A DNA stretch of 64,000 nt from Nocardia neocaledoniensis. Lineage in GTDB: Bacteria > Actinomycetota > Actinomycetes > Mycobacteriales > Mycobacteriaceae. Under the pieces are notes generated by a model. It was given only the letters and a program-made list of their open reading frames with translations, ran no database searches and was not told where the DNA came from. Positions 56,279 to 64,000 of the stretch are shown one piece after another; within the stretch, counting starts at the first letter, position 1; every line of letters starts with the position of its first letter. The stretch is taken from assembly GCF_003182135.1 (NCBI RefSeq), contig NZ_QGTL01000004.1, forward strand, positions 744,001 to 808,000. The letters are read 5' to 3'. The translations under genes were made by a program, and so were the position numbers.

Positions 56279-57312
56279 CGCACTCCCTGCGCGGATAGCT
56301 GTTCGGCCAGTTCGTAGAGTCCGCCCAGGTCCACGCCCTCGTCGAGGGCGGGCAGGTGCAGCTGGGGCACGTCGACGCCCGCCAGTTCCGCGGCGCTCTC
56401 GTCCTGCGCGGTCAGCATGACGGCGTGGTCGACGCTCTCGGTGAGCAAGCCGGCGAAGTCCGCGTCCGACAGGGTGATCCCGGCCTTGGCCAGGTTCGCG
56501 GCGATCTCGGTGGTGTCGAGCTCGCCGCGCACGGCCAGCTCGCGTTCGACGGGACCGAACTGGGCCTTGGCCGCCCGGTTGACGATCACCGTGCCGATCC
56601 GCAGATCGTTGGCGGTGAGTTCGGCGACGGCGTCGGCGGTCTCCTGCACCGGCAGCGCCTCGAGCAGCGTCACCAGGTGGATCATCGTCTGATCCGAGTG
56701 CAGCAGCTTGGACACGCCGTCGGCCTGCGAGGCGATCGGGCCGCCCTTGGCGATCTCGGCCATCGCCTGGGTGACGTCGAGGAAACTGGCGATCCGGCCG
56801 GTCGGCGGGGCGTCGACGACGATGTCGTCATAGGCGGGCCTGCCGTCCTTGTCGACGCGCACCGCGCATTCCTTGATCTTGCCGGTGAGGATCACATCGC
56901 GCAGGCCGGGCGCGATGGTGGTGACGAACTCGATGGCGCCCATCCGGCGCATCGCCCGCCCCGCGAAGCCGAGGTTGTAGAACATGTCGAGGTACTCGAG
57001 GAACGCGTGCTCGATGTCGAGGGCGAGGGCGAACACCTCACCGCCGCCGTCGGCGCTGGCGATCCTGGTCTCGGTGGGTGGCAGCGGCGGCCGGTCGAAC
57101 AGCTGCGCGATGGACTGACGGCTCTCCACCTCGACCAACAGCACTTTGCGACCGCCCGCGGCCAGCGCGAGGGCCAGTGCGGCCGAAACGGTCGACTTGC
57201 CGGTGCCTCCCTTGCCGGTCACGTAGTGCAAGCGGGCCTCGGCCGCGCGCTGTGGCCATCCGGTCGACGGTCCCGGAACCGACGAAACCGGCTCTGCTGT
57301 TGGTGCTCCCAC
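56275..57312 (-). CDS. Get3/ArsA-type ATPase, first subunit (Rv3679-like)
   Basis: 345 residues. P-loop GKGGTGKST at 33-41, [15 protein letters not shown] after it, and [14 protein letters not shown] as switch II. Partner of the downstream ATPase, likely as heterodimer. Divergent from the DUF4177/RidA genes across 59 bases. Proposed roles in the family include membrane-protein targeting and redox or glycerol stress; none can be read from the sequence. Confidence 0.9.
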   Translation of the reverse strand: MGAPTAEPVSSVPGPSTGWPQRAAEARLHYVTGKGGTGKSTVSAALALALAAGGRKVLLVEVESRQSIAQLFDRPPLPPTETRIASADGGGEVFALALDIEHAFLEYLDMFYNLGFAGRAMRRMGAIEFVTTIAPGLRDVILTGKIKECAVRVDKDGRPAYDDIVVDAPPTGRIASFLDVTQAMAEIAKGGPIASQADGVSKLLHSDQTMIHLVTLLEALPVQETADAVAELTANDLRIGTVIVNRAAKAQFGPVERELAVRGELDTTEIAANLAKAGITLSDADFAGLLTESVDHAVMLTAQDESAAELAGVDVPQLHLPALDEGVDLGGLYELAEQLSAQGVR

Positions 57313-57371
57313 GTGGCCGAGCCTATAACCCGTTTCTCATCGGCGGTCGGGGTGAGCCCTAAACTCACACC

Positions 57372-57533
57372 ATGAGTGAAGTCACCCTGTGGGAGTACGC
57401 GACCGTGCCGCTGTTGACGCACGCGACCAAGCAGATCCTCGATCAGTGGGGCGCCGACGGCTGGGAGCTGGTCACGGTGCTGCCCGGCCCGACCGGCGAA
57501 CAGCACGTCGCCTACCTGAAGCGGCGGAAGTAG
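57372..57533 (+). CDS. Small DUF4177-family protein
   Basis: 53 residues (begins MSEVTLWEYATVPLL; contains DQWGADGWELVTVLPG, the DUF4177 hallmark of Trp and Gly). Stops two bases before the ridA start, in one operon. It corresponds by position to M. tuberculosis Rv3678A as I remember. Function unknown. Confidence 0.88.
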   Translation: MSEVTLWEYATVPLLTHATKQILDQWGADGWELVTVLPGPTGEQHVAYLKRRK

Positions 57534-57535
57534 TC

Positions 57536-57997
57536 GTGGCCACCGCGTGGAAGGACGCGCTCGATCGGCTCGGGGTCACCCTGCCGCCGGTCGCCGCCCC
57601 CGTGGCCGCCTACATCCCGGCCGTGCAGACCGGTTCGCTGGTGTACACCTCCGGCCAGCTGCCCTTCGTCGACGGTGAGCTGTCGGCGGTCGGCAAGGTC
57701 GGCGCCGAGGTCGATGTGGAGCAGGCCAAGGATGCCGCGCGGCTGTGCGCGTTGAACGCGCTGGCCGCCGTGCACGACCTGGTCGGGCTCGACCGGGTGG
57801 TGCGGGTGGTGAAGGTCGTCGGATTCGTCGCCTCCGCACCGGGATTCAGCGATCAGCCGATCGTGATCAACGGCGCGTCGGAATTCCTCGGCGAGGTGTT
57901 CGGCGACGCGGGCGTGCACGCGCGTTCGGCGGTGGGCGTCTCGGAGCTGCCGAAGAACACGCCCGTCGAGGTGGAATTGATCGTCGAGGTCGGATAG
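57536..57997 (+). CDS. RidA family protein (YjgF/LPSP_C)
   Basis: 153 residues. YjgF fold with PVAAYIPAVQTGSLVYTSGQLP and SEFLGEVFGDAGVHARSAVGVSELP; the substrate-contacting Arg of RidA appears in the ARSAVGV loop. RidA proteins deaminate reactive imines or enamines. GTG 57536 gives the usual N-terminus. Confidence 0.93.
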   Translation: MATAWKDALDRLGVTLPPVAAPVAAYIPAVQTGSLVYTSGQLPFVDGELSAVGKVGAEVDVEQAKDAARLCALNALAAVHDLVGLDRVVRVVKVVGFVASAPGFSDQPIVINGASEFLGEVFGDAGVHARSAVGVSELPKNTPVEVELIVEVG

Positions 57998-58006
57998 GCA
58001 GCCGTC

Positions 58007-58798
58007 ATGGCACTGGAACATCCCGCGTACGGCCGGGTTCGGGCGGTCACCCCGACGGCATCGGTGCTGCTCGCCGACAATCCGTCGCAGATGACGCTCG
58101 ACGGCACCAACACCTGGCTGCTACGCGGGCCCGGCAGCGACGACTACGTCGTCGTGGATCCGGGCCCGAAGGACAAGAAGCACACGGCCGACATCGTCGC
58201 GGCCACCGGCGGGCGGATCGCGCTGACGCTGATCACCCACCACCATCCCGACCACACCGGCGGCATCGATCACCTGGTGAAGGCCACCGGGACGCCGGTG
58301 CGCGCGGTGGCGCCGAAGTATCTGCGCGGCACGGACGCGGCGCTCGTCGACGGCGAGGTGATCGAGGCCGCCGGTCTGCGGATCACCGTGCTGGCCACGC
58401 CGGGCCACACCACCGACTCGGTGAGTTTCCTGCTCGACGACGCGGTCGTCACCGGTGACACGGTGCTCGGCCAGGGCACCACCGTGCTCGAGTCGACCTC
58501 GGGCGCGCTGGCCGATTTCCTGTCCTCGCTGGAACTGCTGCTCGAGCGGGCCGCGGGCAAGGCGTTACTGCCCGCGCACGGTCCCGATCATCCCGACGCG
58601 GCGCCGGTGGTGCGGTACTACCTGGACCACCGCCGCGAGCGCCTCGATCAGATCCGCGCGGCGCTGGCCGAATTGGGCCAGGACGCGGGCGCTTTCGAGG
58701 TCGTCCGCAAGGTGTACGCCGACGTGGACAAGCGATTGTGGCCCGCGGCGCGCAGTTCGGTGAAGGCGCAGCTGGAATACCTCCGGGCGCAACGCTAG
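58007..58798 (+). CDS. MBL-fold metallo-hydrolase
   Basis: 263 residues. Metal motif H78-H79-H80-P-D82-H83 (ITHHHPDHTGGI), later TPGHTTDSVSF and AHGPD. Resembles the LACTB2/glyoxalase II-like hydrolases. Nine bases after ridA; a hairpin ends the operon. Confidence 0.92.
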   Translation: MALEHPAYGRVRAVTPTASVLLADNPSQMTLDGTNTWLLRGPGSDDYVVVDPGPKDKKHTADIVAATGGRIALTLITHHHPDHTGGIDHLVKATGTPVRAVAPKYLRGTDAALVDGEVIEAAGLRITVLATPGHTTDSVSFLLDDAVVTGDTVLGQGTTVLESTSGALADFLSSLELLLERAAGKALLPAHGPDHPDAAPVVRYYLDHRRERLDQIRAALAELGQDAGAFEVVRKVYADVDKRLWPAARSSVKAQLEYLRAQR

Positions 58799-58818
58799 TC
58801 CTGGCCCGGGCACACGGA

Positions 58819-58884
58819 ACGCCGGAACCACGGTGGTGCGGACGAGGCCCTCTTCCTTCGGAGCCGCATCGGTGGTTCCGGCGT
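58819..58884. terminator. Long inverted repeat between MBL gene and crp
   Basis: ACGCCGGAACCAC (58819-58831) pairs with GTGGTTCCGGCGT (58872-58884), 13 perfect pairs, with an inner stem TGCGG/CCGCA. It lies between convergent stop codons and can terminate from both sides. Confidence 0.7.
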
Positions 58885-58901
58885 GCCGGTGAACTCTGGT
58901 G

Positions 58902-59576
58902 TCAGCGAGCGCGACGGGCGAGCCGCTCGGAATCCGAGATCAGCACGCTCTTGCCCTCGAGCCGCAGCCATCCGCGATGCGCGAAGTCGGCCAGCGCCTT
59001 GTTGACGGTTTCCCGGGAAGCGCCGACCAGCTGGGCGATCTCCTCCTGGGTCAGGTCGTGGGTCACGCGCAGCGCGCCCGCTTCCTGGGTGCCGAAGCGC
59101 TGTGCGAGCTGCAGCAGCGCCTTGGCGACGCGGCCGGGCACGTCGGTGAAGATGAGGTCGGCGAGGTTGTTGTTGGTGCGGCGAAGGCGTCGGGCCAGCA
59201 CGCGCAGCAGCTGCTCAGCGATCTCGGGGCGCTGATCGATCCACGACTTGAGTGCGTCGCGGTCCATCGTGACGGCGCGGACCTCGGTGACCGTGGTGGC
59301 GGTCGAGGTACGCGGGCCCGGGTCGAAGATCGACAGTTCACCGAACATGTCGGACGGACCCATGATGGTCAGCAGGTTTTCCCGGCCGTCGGGGGAACGG
59401 CGGCCGATCTTCACCTTGCCCGTCGTGATGATGTACAGCCGATCGCCGGGTTCGCCCTCGTTGAAGATGACGTGGCCGCGCGGAAAATCTACGGGCTGCA
59501 GCTGCTTGGCGAGCGCGGCCACCGCGGTGGGCTCGACGCCTTGGAAGATGCCTGCTCTGGCGAGGGCCTCGTCCAC
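58902..59576 (-). CDS. crp: Crp/Fnr family cAMP-responsive regulator
   Basis: 224 residues, the length of M. tuberculosis Crp, and very similar as I remember it. Cyclic-nucleotide pocket [14 protein letters not shown] at 78-91, C-terminal winged [24 protein letters not shown] at about 172-195. GTG 59576 lies seven bases after AAGGAG. Regulates many genes; a candidate target, whiB4, is in this window. Confidence 0.96.
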   Translation of the reverse strand: MDEALARAGIFQGVEPTAVAALAKQLQPVDFPRGHVIFNEGEPGDRLYIITTGKVKIGRRSPDGRENLLTIMGPSDMFGELSIFDPGPRTSTATTVTEVRAVTMDRDALKSWIDQRPEIAEQLLRVLARRLRRTNNNLADLIFTDVPGRVAKALLQLAQRFGTQEAGALRVTHDLTQEEIAQLVGASRETVNKALADFAHRGWLRLEGKSVLISDSERLARRAR

Positions 59577-59720
59577 GAATGTGCTCCTTATGGGATATGG
59601 CTTGCGAACCTGGTCGAGCGAATCGACCAACAGCGCAGTCTACGCGGCATCACGGCAGCACAGTGACAGACACCACGTAAAGAGTGGATTGCGCACAGGC
59701 GCGCACACCATGACGGGGGT

Positions 59721-59963
59721 TCAGCTGGCGCGGGCCACGTCGAGATCGGCGGTGCGGGTACGGCGCTTGCGCACCCGTCCGACCGCGGCGGGCAGGCCGA
59801 GCTTCGTCAGCTCTTTCACTTCGGCGTTGCTGGCACTGTCCAGGTACTGCTGAACCTCTTCGTCGGGTTCGAGAAGCTTCCGGAGCCGGTTCTCGACCCG
59901 CTCCATCCCCAGTGCGAACAGCATCAACAGCACTGGGAAGAGCACCACAGCGAGTCCTTGCAT
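59721..59963 (-). CDS. Small membrane protein, Rv3675 position
   Basis: 80 residues. One N-terminal membrane helix (about 3-19, LAVVLFPVLLMLFALGM) then a charged helix (ERVENRLRKLLEPDEEVQQYL) and basic tail (RKRRTRT). ATG 59963 is preferred; a longer frame to 60002 adds 13 residues. No family recognised. Between crp and the divergent nth gene. Confidence 0.7.
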   Translation of the reverse strand: MQGLAVVLFPVLLMLFALGMERVENRLRKLLEPDEEVQQYLDSASNAEVKELTKLGLPAAVGRVRKRRTRTADLDVARAS

Positions 59964-60055
59964 GACAGGCAGTAAACACGTTCCAGGTCTCAGATGGAAC
60001 ACAGGAGGCCAACTCGGCGCCCAATGTTGTCGTAGCGGTTCCGTATGGTGGAGCG

Positions 60056-60877
60056 GTGCCCGTTTCCCCCTCCACCGCGGCGGCGAGCGATGCCGGAACC
60101 GCCGCGGCGCCCGCCGGTCTGTCCGCGGCGCGAAAGCGCAAGAACCGCGCGCTAGCGGCGGAAACGCGGACCGGACTGGTCCGTCGGGCCCGCCGGATGA
60201 ACCGCACCCTCGCGGCCGCTTTCCCCGACGCGCACTGCGAGCTGGACTTCACCACTCCGCTGGAATTGGCGGTGGCGACCATCCTCTCGGCCCAGTGCAC
60301 CGACGTCCGCGTGAACCTCACCACTCCGGCCCTGTTCGCGAAGTACCGCAGCGCGCGCGACTACGCCCAGGCCAACCGGGCCGAGCTGGAGGAATACATC
60401 CGGCCGACCGGCTTCTACCGCAACAAGACCAGCTCCCTCATCGGCCTCGGCGAGGCGCTGGAAGCCGATTTCGACGGTGAATTGCCTCACACACTGGCCG
60501 AATTGGTGAAATTACCGGGCATCGGACGTAAAACCGCCAACGTCATCCTCGGCAACGCCTTCGATGTGCCGGGTATCACCGTCGACACCCATTTCGGCCG
60601 GCTGGTGCGCCGCTGGAAGTGGACCGAGGAGGAAGACCCGGTCAAGGTCGAGCACGCGGTCGGCGCGCTGATCGAGCGCAAGGACTGGACGATGCTCTCG
60701 CACCGGGTGATCTTCCACGGCCGTCGGGTGTGTCATGCGCGCAAGCCCGCGTGCGGCGCCTGCGTGCTCGCCAACGACTGCCCGTCGTTCGGGGCGGGGC
60801 CAACCGATCCCGCCGTGGCGGCCGAACTGATCAAGGGGCCGGAGCGCGAGCACCTGCTCGATATGGTCGGGCTGTGA
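60056..60877 (+). CDS. nth: Endonuclease III (bifunctional DNA glycosylase/AP lyase)
   Basis: 273 residues. Helix-hairpin-helix LPGIGRKTA at 153-161 with catalytic K159, catalytic D177 (GITVDTHF) and the [4Fe-4S] cysteines C226, C233, C236 and C242. Removes oxidised pyrimidines. The first 40 residues are a low-complexity Ala/Arg extension compared with M. tuberculosis Nth; the true start could be later than GTG 60056. Confidence 0.95.
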   Translation: MPVSPSTAAASDAGTAAAPAGLSAARKRKNRALAAETRTGLVRRARRMNRTLAAAFPDAHCELDFTTPLELAVATILSAQCTDVRVNLTTPALFAKYRSARDYAQANRAELEEYIRPTGFYRNKTSSLIGLGEALEADFDGELPHTLAELVKLPGIGRKTANVILGNAFDVPGITVDTHFGRLVRRWKWTEEEDPVKVEHAVGALIERKDWTMLSHRVIFHGRRVCHARKPACGACVLANDCPSFGAGPTDPAVAAELIKGPEREHLLDMVGL

Positions 60878-60953
60878 GTGAGCGCCGACGAGTGAGCGAT
60901 CGACACAATGCGTCGTCGCGCCTGACGGAACCGGGCGCCGCCGAGGTGCTGCC

Positions 60954-61610
60954 GTGAGCGAACCCACCGAGCCGTCGCCGATCCGGCGGCCGGCGCTGCG
61001 CTGGGCGCTCGCGGCGCTGATCCTGGTGATCGCCGCCGCCGTGGCGCTGTGGCCGCGCACGGACTCCGGCACCACGAACCCCGGGACGCCTGCGGCACGC
61101 CAACCGGCGGCGGTCTCGGCCGAGGAACGCGCGGCCGCCGGGCTCGCGCCCTGCCCGGCGTCGACCGGTCCCGGCGCGGGCCCGCTGGCCGGTATCACCC
61201 TGACCTGCCTGGCCGACGGCGCCCCCGTCGACCTCGCTGCCGCGCTGGCGGGCAAGCCCGCGCTGCTCAACCTCTGGGCCTACTGGTGCGGCCCCTGCGC
61301 CGTCGAACTGCCCCACCTGCAGGAGTTCGCGCGGCGCGCGGGTCCGGAACTCACCGTGCTGACCGTCCACAGCGATCCCGACGAGTCAAAGGCGCTGGCC
61401 AGGCTGAGCGGCCTCGGCATCACACTGCCCGGCGTCGAGGATCCGGCGGCGAGCGTGCGCACGGCCGCCGGGGCGCCCGCGGTACTCCCGGTGTCGGTGC
61501 TCGTCCGCGCGGACGGCACCATTGCGAGTGTCGAGGTGCGCACGTTCGCCGATGTCGCCGACATCGCCGACACGGTGGCCGAAAAGCTCGGCGTTCGGAT
61601 CGCGGTATGA
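60954..61610 (+). CDS. Membrane-anchored thioredoxin-like (TlpA/ResA) protein
   Basis: 218 residues. One membrane anchor (about 16-33), a Pro/Ala linker, then a thioredoxin fold with W-C-G-P-C at 111-115 and a cis-Pro (VLPVSVLV). Cys pair C67/C85 may be structural. Faces outside, reduces or oxidises disulfides of envelope proteins. GTG 60954 start; overlaps the Nudix gene by four bases (ATGA). Confidence 0.9.
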   Translation: MSEPTEPSPIRRPALRWALAALILVIAAAVALWPRTDSGTTNPGTPAARQPAAVSAEERAAAGLAPCPASTGPGAGPLAGITLTCLADGAPVDLAAALAGKPALLNLWAYWCGPCAVELPHLQEFARRAGPELTVLTVHSDPDESKALARLSGLGITLPGVEDPAASVRTAAGAPAVLPVSVLVRADGTIASVEVRTFADVADIADTVAEKLGVRIAV

Positions 61611-62353
61611 CGAAGGACGTTGTGATGAACGGTGTGATGCGGCTGGACGATTCCGGCCTCCCGTCCTGGCTGCACCCGGCCATCCGGCACGCGGGGCCCG
61701 ACGCCGCCGACACCATGGCCGCCTCGCGCGCTCTGCGCCGGGCCATGTCGATCACCGGCAAGCCGCGCCAGGCCGCGGTCCTCGTCCTGTTCGCCGGCTC
61801 GGCGGAGCCCGACCCGGCGGCGCCGGGTGGCCTGCCCGCCGACGCCGACGTCCTGCTCACCCAGCGCGCGTCCACCATGCGCCAGCATCGCGGGCAGGTC
61901 GCCTTCCCCGGTGGTGCGGAGGATCCGGGCGACGACGGCCCGGTCGGCACCGCGCTGCGCGAGGCCGCCGAGGAGACCGGCCTGGACCCCGCGGGCGTAC
62001 AACCCTTCGCCATGCTGCCGAAACTGTTCGTGCCGCCGTCGAAGTTCGACGTCACCCCCGTGCTCGGCTACTGGCGGGCACCCAGCCCGGTCGGGGTGGT
62101 CGACCAGGCCGAAACCGAGCGTGTGGTCCGGGTTCCGCTCACCGAATTGCTCGATCCCGCACACAGATTCATGGTCCGTGGCAGTCTCGGCTACCAGAGT
62201 CCCGCTTTCCAGGTCGACGGCATGCTGGTCTGGGGGCTCACCGGCGGTATCCTCGCCGGCATCATCAAAACAGCCGGCTGGGAACGAGACTGGGATCGGG
62301 GCGACGTGCGTGACTTGGAGAGCTCGCTGGCTGCGGTCGGAATGACCCTGTGA
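61607..62353 (+). CDS. Nudix hydrolase, CoA pyrophosphatase-like
   Basis: 248 residues. Nudix box about 102-125 (PGGAEDPGD then ALREAAEETGLDP) preceded by STMRQHRGQVAF, the UPF0035 CoA pyrophosphatase signature. Four-base overlaps with the thioredoxin-like and marP genes show translational coupling. Position matches Rv3672c. Confidence 0.92.
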   Translation: MTKDVVMNGVMRLDDSGLPSWLHPAIRHAGPDAADTMAASRALRRAMSITGKPRQAAVLVLFAGSAEPDPAAPGGLPADADVLLTQRASTMRQHRGQVAFPGGAEDPGDDGPVGTALREAAEETGLDPAGVQPFAMLPKLFVPPSKFDVTPVLGYWRAPSPVGVVDQAETERVVRVPLTELLDPAHRFMVRGSLGYQSPAFQVDGMLVWGLTGGILAGIIKTAGWERDWDRGDVRDLESSLAAVGMTL

Positions 62354-63543
62354 GCGCCTCGGTGTGGCTCGACATCGCGGTGGTGTTGATCGCGTTGGTC
62401 GCGGCCTCGACCGGGTGGCGGCAGGGCGCGGTGGCCTCGGCGCTCGCGTTCTTCGGCGTCGCGCTCGGCGCGGTCGCGGGCATCCTGATCGCGCCGCACA
62501 TCCTCAAGCATCTCAGTGAGGGGCGCAGCCGGGTCCTCGGCGGCATCCTGCTGATCGTGCTGCTGGTGATCGTCGGCGAGGTGGCGGGCATGGTGCTCGG
62601 CCGCGCCGCGCGCAGCGGCATCCGCAATCCGATCGCGCGCAGCGTGGACAGCGTCACCGGCGCCGTGCTGCAGGCGGTGACCGTGCTGGTCGCGGCGTGG
62701 CTGCTCGCGCTGCCGCTGGCCACGGCCTCCCAGCCGAACGTCGCCGCGGCCATCAACGGGTCGAAGGTGCTCGCCGACGTCAACGAGGTCGCGCCGAGCT
62801 GGCTGCGCAAGCTGCCCAACGAATTCTCCAGACTGCTCAACACCTCCGGGCTGCCGGACGTCATCGGGCCATTCGGGCGCGCGCCGATCGCCGCGGTCGA
62901 ACCGCCGGACGCCAGCGTGCTCGCCAGCCCGGTCGCGGCGTCGCTACAGCAGAGCGTGCTGCGGATTCGTGGCGTCGCGCCCAGCTGCCAGCGCGCGCTG
63001 GAGGGCTCGGGCTTCGTCATCGCGCCGGAACGCGTGATGACCAACGCGCACGTCGTCGCCGGAACGAACTCCGTGTCCGTCGACACCGCGCGCGGTGCGA
63101 TGGAGGCCAGCGTGGTGCTGTTCGACCCGTCCAAGGACATCGCGGTGCTCGCGGTGCCGGGCCTGACCTCGCCGGTCATCCCGCAGGCGCCCGAGGCGGC
63201 ACGCTCCGGGGAGAGCGCCATCGTGCTCGGCTACCCGGGCGGCGGGCCCTACACGGCCAGTGCCGCGCGCGTGCGCGAGACCCTCGACCTCACCGGACCC
63301 ACCATCCACCGCGACGGCACCGTCGAACGCGAGGTGTACACGGTCCGCGGCCAGGTCCGCGCGGGCAACTCGGGCGGCCCGCTGGTCGACACCGAGGGCC
63401 AGGTGCTCGGAGTGGTCTTCGGCGCCGCCGTCACCGACGACGACACCGGTTACGTGCTGACGCTGAACGAGGTCGGCCCGGAACTGGCCGCCGCGACGAC
63501 GAGCAGTGCGCCCGTCCCCACCGGAGCCTGCGTCCTGAGCTGA
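62350..63543 (+). CDS. marP: Membrane-anchored serine protease MarP
   Basis: 397 residues, the same length as M. tuberculosis MarP (Rv3671c). Four membrane helices (about 5-120, CvpA-like), linker, then a chymotrypsin-like protease with H234 (NAHVVAG), D263 (DPSKDIAVL) and S341 (GNSGGPL). C213 and C394 correspond to the known disulfide that supports activity under oxidative stress. Needed for acid resistance in mycobacteria. GTG start overlaps the Nudix stop. Confidence 0.96.
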   Translation: MSASVWLDIAVVLIALVAASTGWRQGAVASALAFFGVALGAVAGILIAPHILKHLSEGRSRVLGGILLIVLLVIVGEVAGMVLGRAARSGIRNPIARSVDSVTGAVLQAVTVLVAAWLLALPLATASQPNVAAAINGSKVLADVNEVAPSWLRKLPNEFSRLLNTSGLPDVIGPFGRAPIAAVEPPDASVLASPVAASLQQSVLRIRGVAPSCQRALEGSGFVIAPERVMTNAHVVAGTNSVSVDTARGAMEASVVLFDPSKDIAVLAVPGLTSPVIPQAPEAARSGESAIVLGYPGGGPYTASAARVRETLDLTGPTIHRDGTVEREVYTVRGQVRAGNSGGPLVDTEGQVLGVVFGAAVTDDDTGYVLTLNEVGPELAAATTSSAPVPTGACVLS

Positions 63544-63550
63544 GATATCG

Positions 63551-63566
63551 GAGCGCTGGCGCGCTC
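63551..63566. terminator. Small hairpin between marP and the hydrolase gene
   Basis: GAGCGC-TGGC-GCGCTC lies eight bases after the marP stop, between convergent genes. Short and without a T-run, so only a weak candidate. Confidence 0.3.
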
Positions 63567-63618
63567 GAGGTCGGGTCTTATTGGGCCGGTTCAGGTGCGG
63601 GGGTTCCGGCTGCGAGTC

Positions 63619-64000
63619 TCAGGGGGAGACCAGGCCGTCCTGGGGTGAGCCGTTGACGCCGTTCTGTTCGCGCCAGCGGGTGGTCAGCACCTCGTTGACG
63701 CGGTTCGGGTTCTCCTGGTGCGCGTAGTGGCCGGCGTTCGGGATGGAGACCAGGGTCCGGTCGGTGGCCAGCCGGGAGCCACGGTGGAACGTGGCGGGCA
63801 GCAGGTAGGGATCGTGCTCGCCGCGCAGGCCGAGGACGGGGATGTCGATCGGGGTGCGCATGGTCGCCATGAAGCGCTTGCCGTCGGGCCGCCATTGACT
63901 GCGGAAGGCCCAGCGCTGGTACTCCAGCGCACTGTGCGCGGCACCGGGGATGCGGATGGCGGTGCGCATGCGCGCGGCGGTCTCGGTGAATTCGGCGGTC
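63619..64000 (-). CDS. Alpha/beta hydrolase (epoxide-hydrolase-like), N-terminus outside the window
   Basis: Only the C-terminal ~127 residues are visible; the frame is open to the window end, so the start lies to the right. Visible elements are the acid loop (VLGLRGEHDPYLLP) and the catalytic His (NAGHYAHQENP), both usual in the epoxide-hydrolase/haloalkane-dehalogenase branch. The same gene follows marP in M. tuberculosis (EphE position). Nucleophile and lid cannot be judged here. Confidence 0.82.
   Translation of the reverse strand, partial: TAEFTETAARMRTAIRIPGAAHSALEYQRWAFRSQWRPDGKRFMATMRTPIDIPVLGLRGEHDPYLLPATFHRGSRLATDRTLVSIPNAGHYAHQENPNRVNEVLTTRWREQNGVNGSPQDGLVSP

Overview
This is a very GC-rich, densely packed actinobacterial chromosome segment with frequent GTG starts and many 1-4 nt ATGA/GTGA overlaps. 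Gene content and order point to the order Mycobacteriales, most likely Nocardia or a close relative (inference). Read left to right, the conserved backbone ybaB-recR, gatD-murT, leuA, ask-asd, metallophosphoesterase, ponA2-type PBP, whiB4, two Get3/ArsA ATPases, DUF4177, ridA, MBL hydrolase, crp, small membrane protein, nth, thioredoxin-like, Nudix, marP, epoxide-hydrolase-like runs in the same order as I remember from M. tuberculosis (about Rv3716c down to Rv3670). Lineage-specific blocks are inserted between these anchors.

Layout. 1-2.9 kb: end of a sugar ABC permease, a ROK regulator and a secreted protein. 3.1-4.7 kb: ybaB-recR and a hypothetical. 4.8-13.5 kb: a four-gene unit with transglutaminase plus DUF2126 amidoligase, circularly permuted ATP-grasp plus alpha-E, a second transglutaminase and a zinc peptidase. 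This is the strongest candidate for a poorly understood biochemical system here (peptide ligation and removal). 13.5-17.2 kb: bile-acid/sodium symporter-like transporter and a TauABC-like importer. 17.3-17.9 kb: Phd/VapC toxin-antitoxin. 17.9-19.9 kb: GatD/MurT, which amidates lipid II. 20-23.8 kb: Tat-exported flavoprotein, DMT exporter, LysR regulator. 23.8-27.7 kb: EspI-like MinD/ParA ATPase and leuA, the latter with a leucine-codon leader peptide. 27.8-34.3 kb: TSUP exporter, cholesterol-oxidase-like GMC enzyme, voltage-sensor-like protein, LtrA, SRPBCC, TetR and a DHFR-fold reductase. 34.4-40.9 kb: ask-asd, NTF2-like, class IV aminotransferase, serine hydrolase, APC permease with a possible attenuator. 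41.1-43.2 kb: Fur-type regulator plus catalase and a 19-residue candidate microprotein. 43.5-48.7 kb: arsenate reductase, allophanate hydrolase with GntR regulator, small membrane protein, Nudix, PH/SHOCT protein, tRNA-Pro(CGG). 48.7-64 kb: cell-wall, redox and stress genes of the conserved backbone.

How they work together. Several genes serve the envelope (gatD-murT, PonA2-type PBP, MarP) or aspartate-family and leucine biosynthesis (ask, asd, leuA, a class IV aminotransferase). Oxidative and redox control is represented by the Fur-type regulator/catalase pair, WhiB4 and the thioredoxin-like protein. Crp is encoded here and a good Crp-type site lies upstream of whiB4. I saw no CRISPR array, insertion sequence, prophage or rRNA. 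Functions rest on motifs and remembered families; no database search was run.
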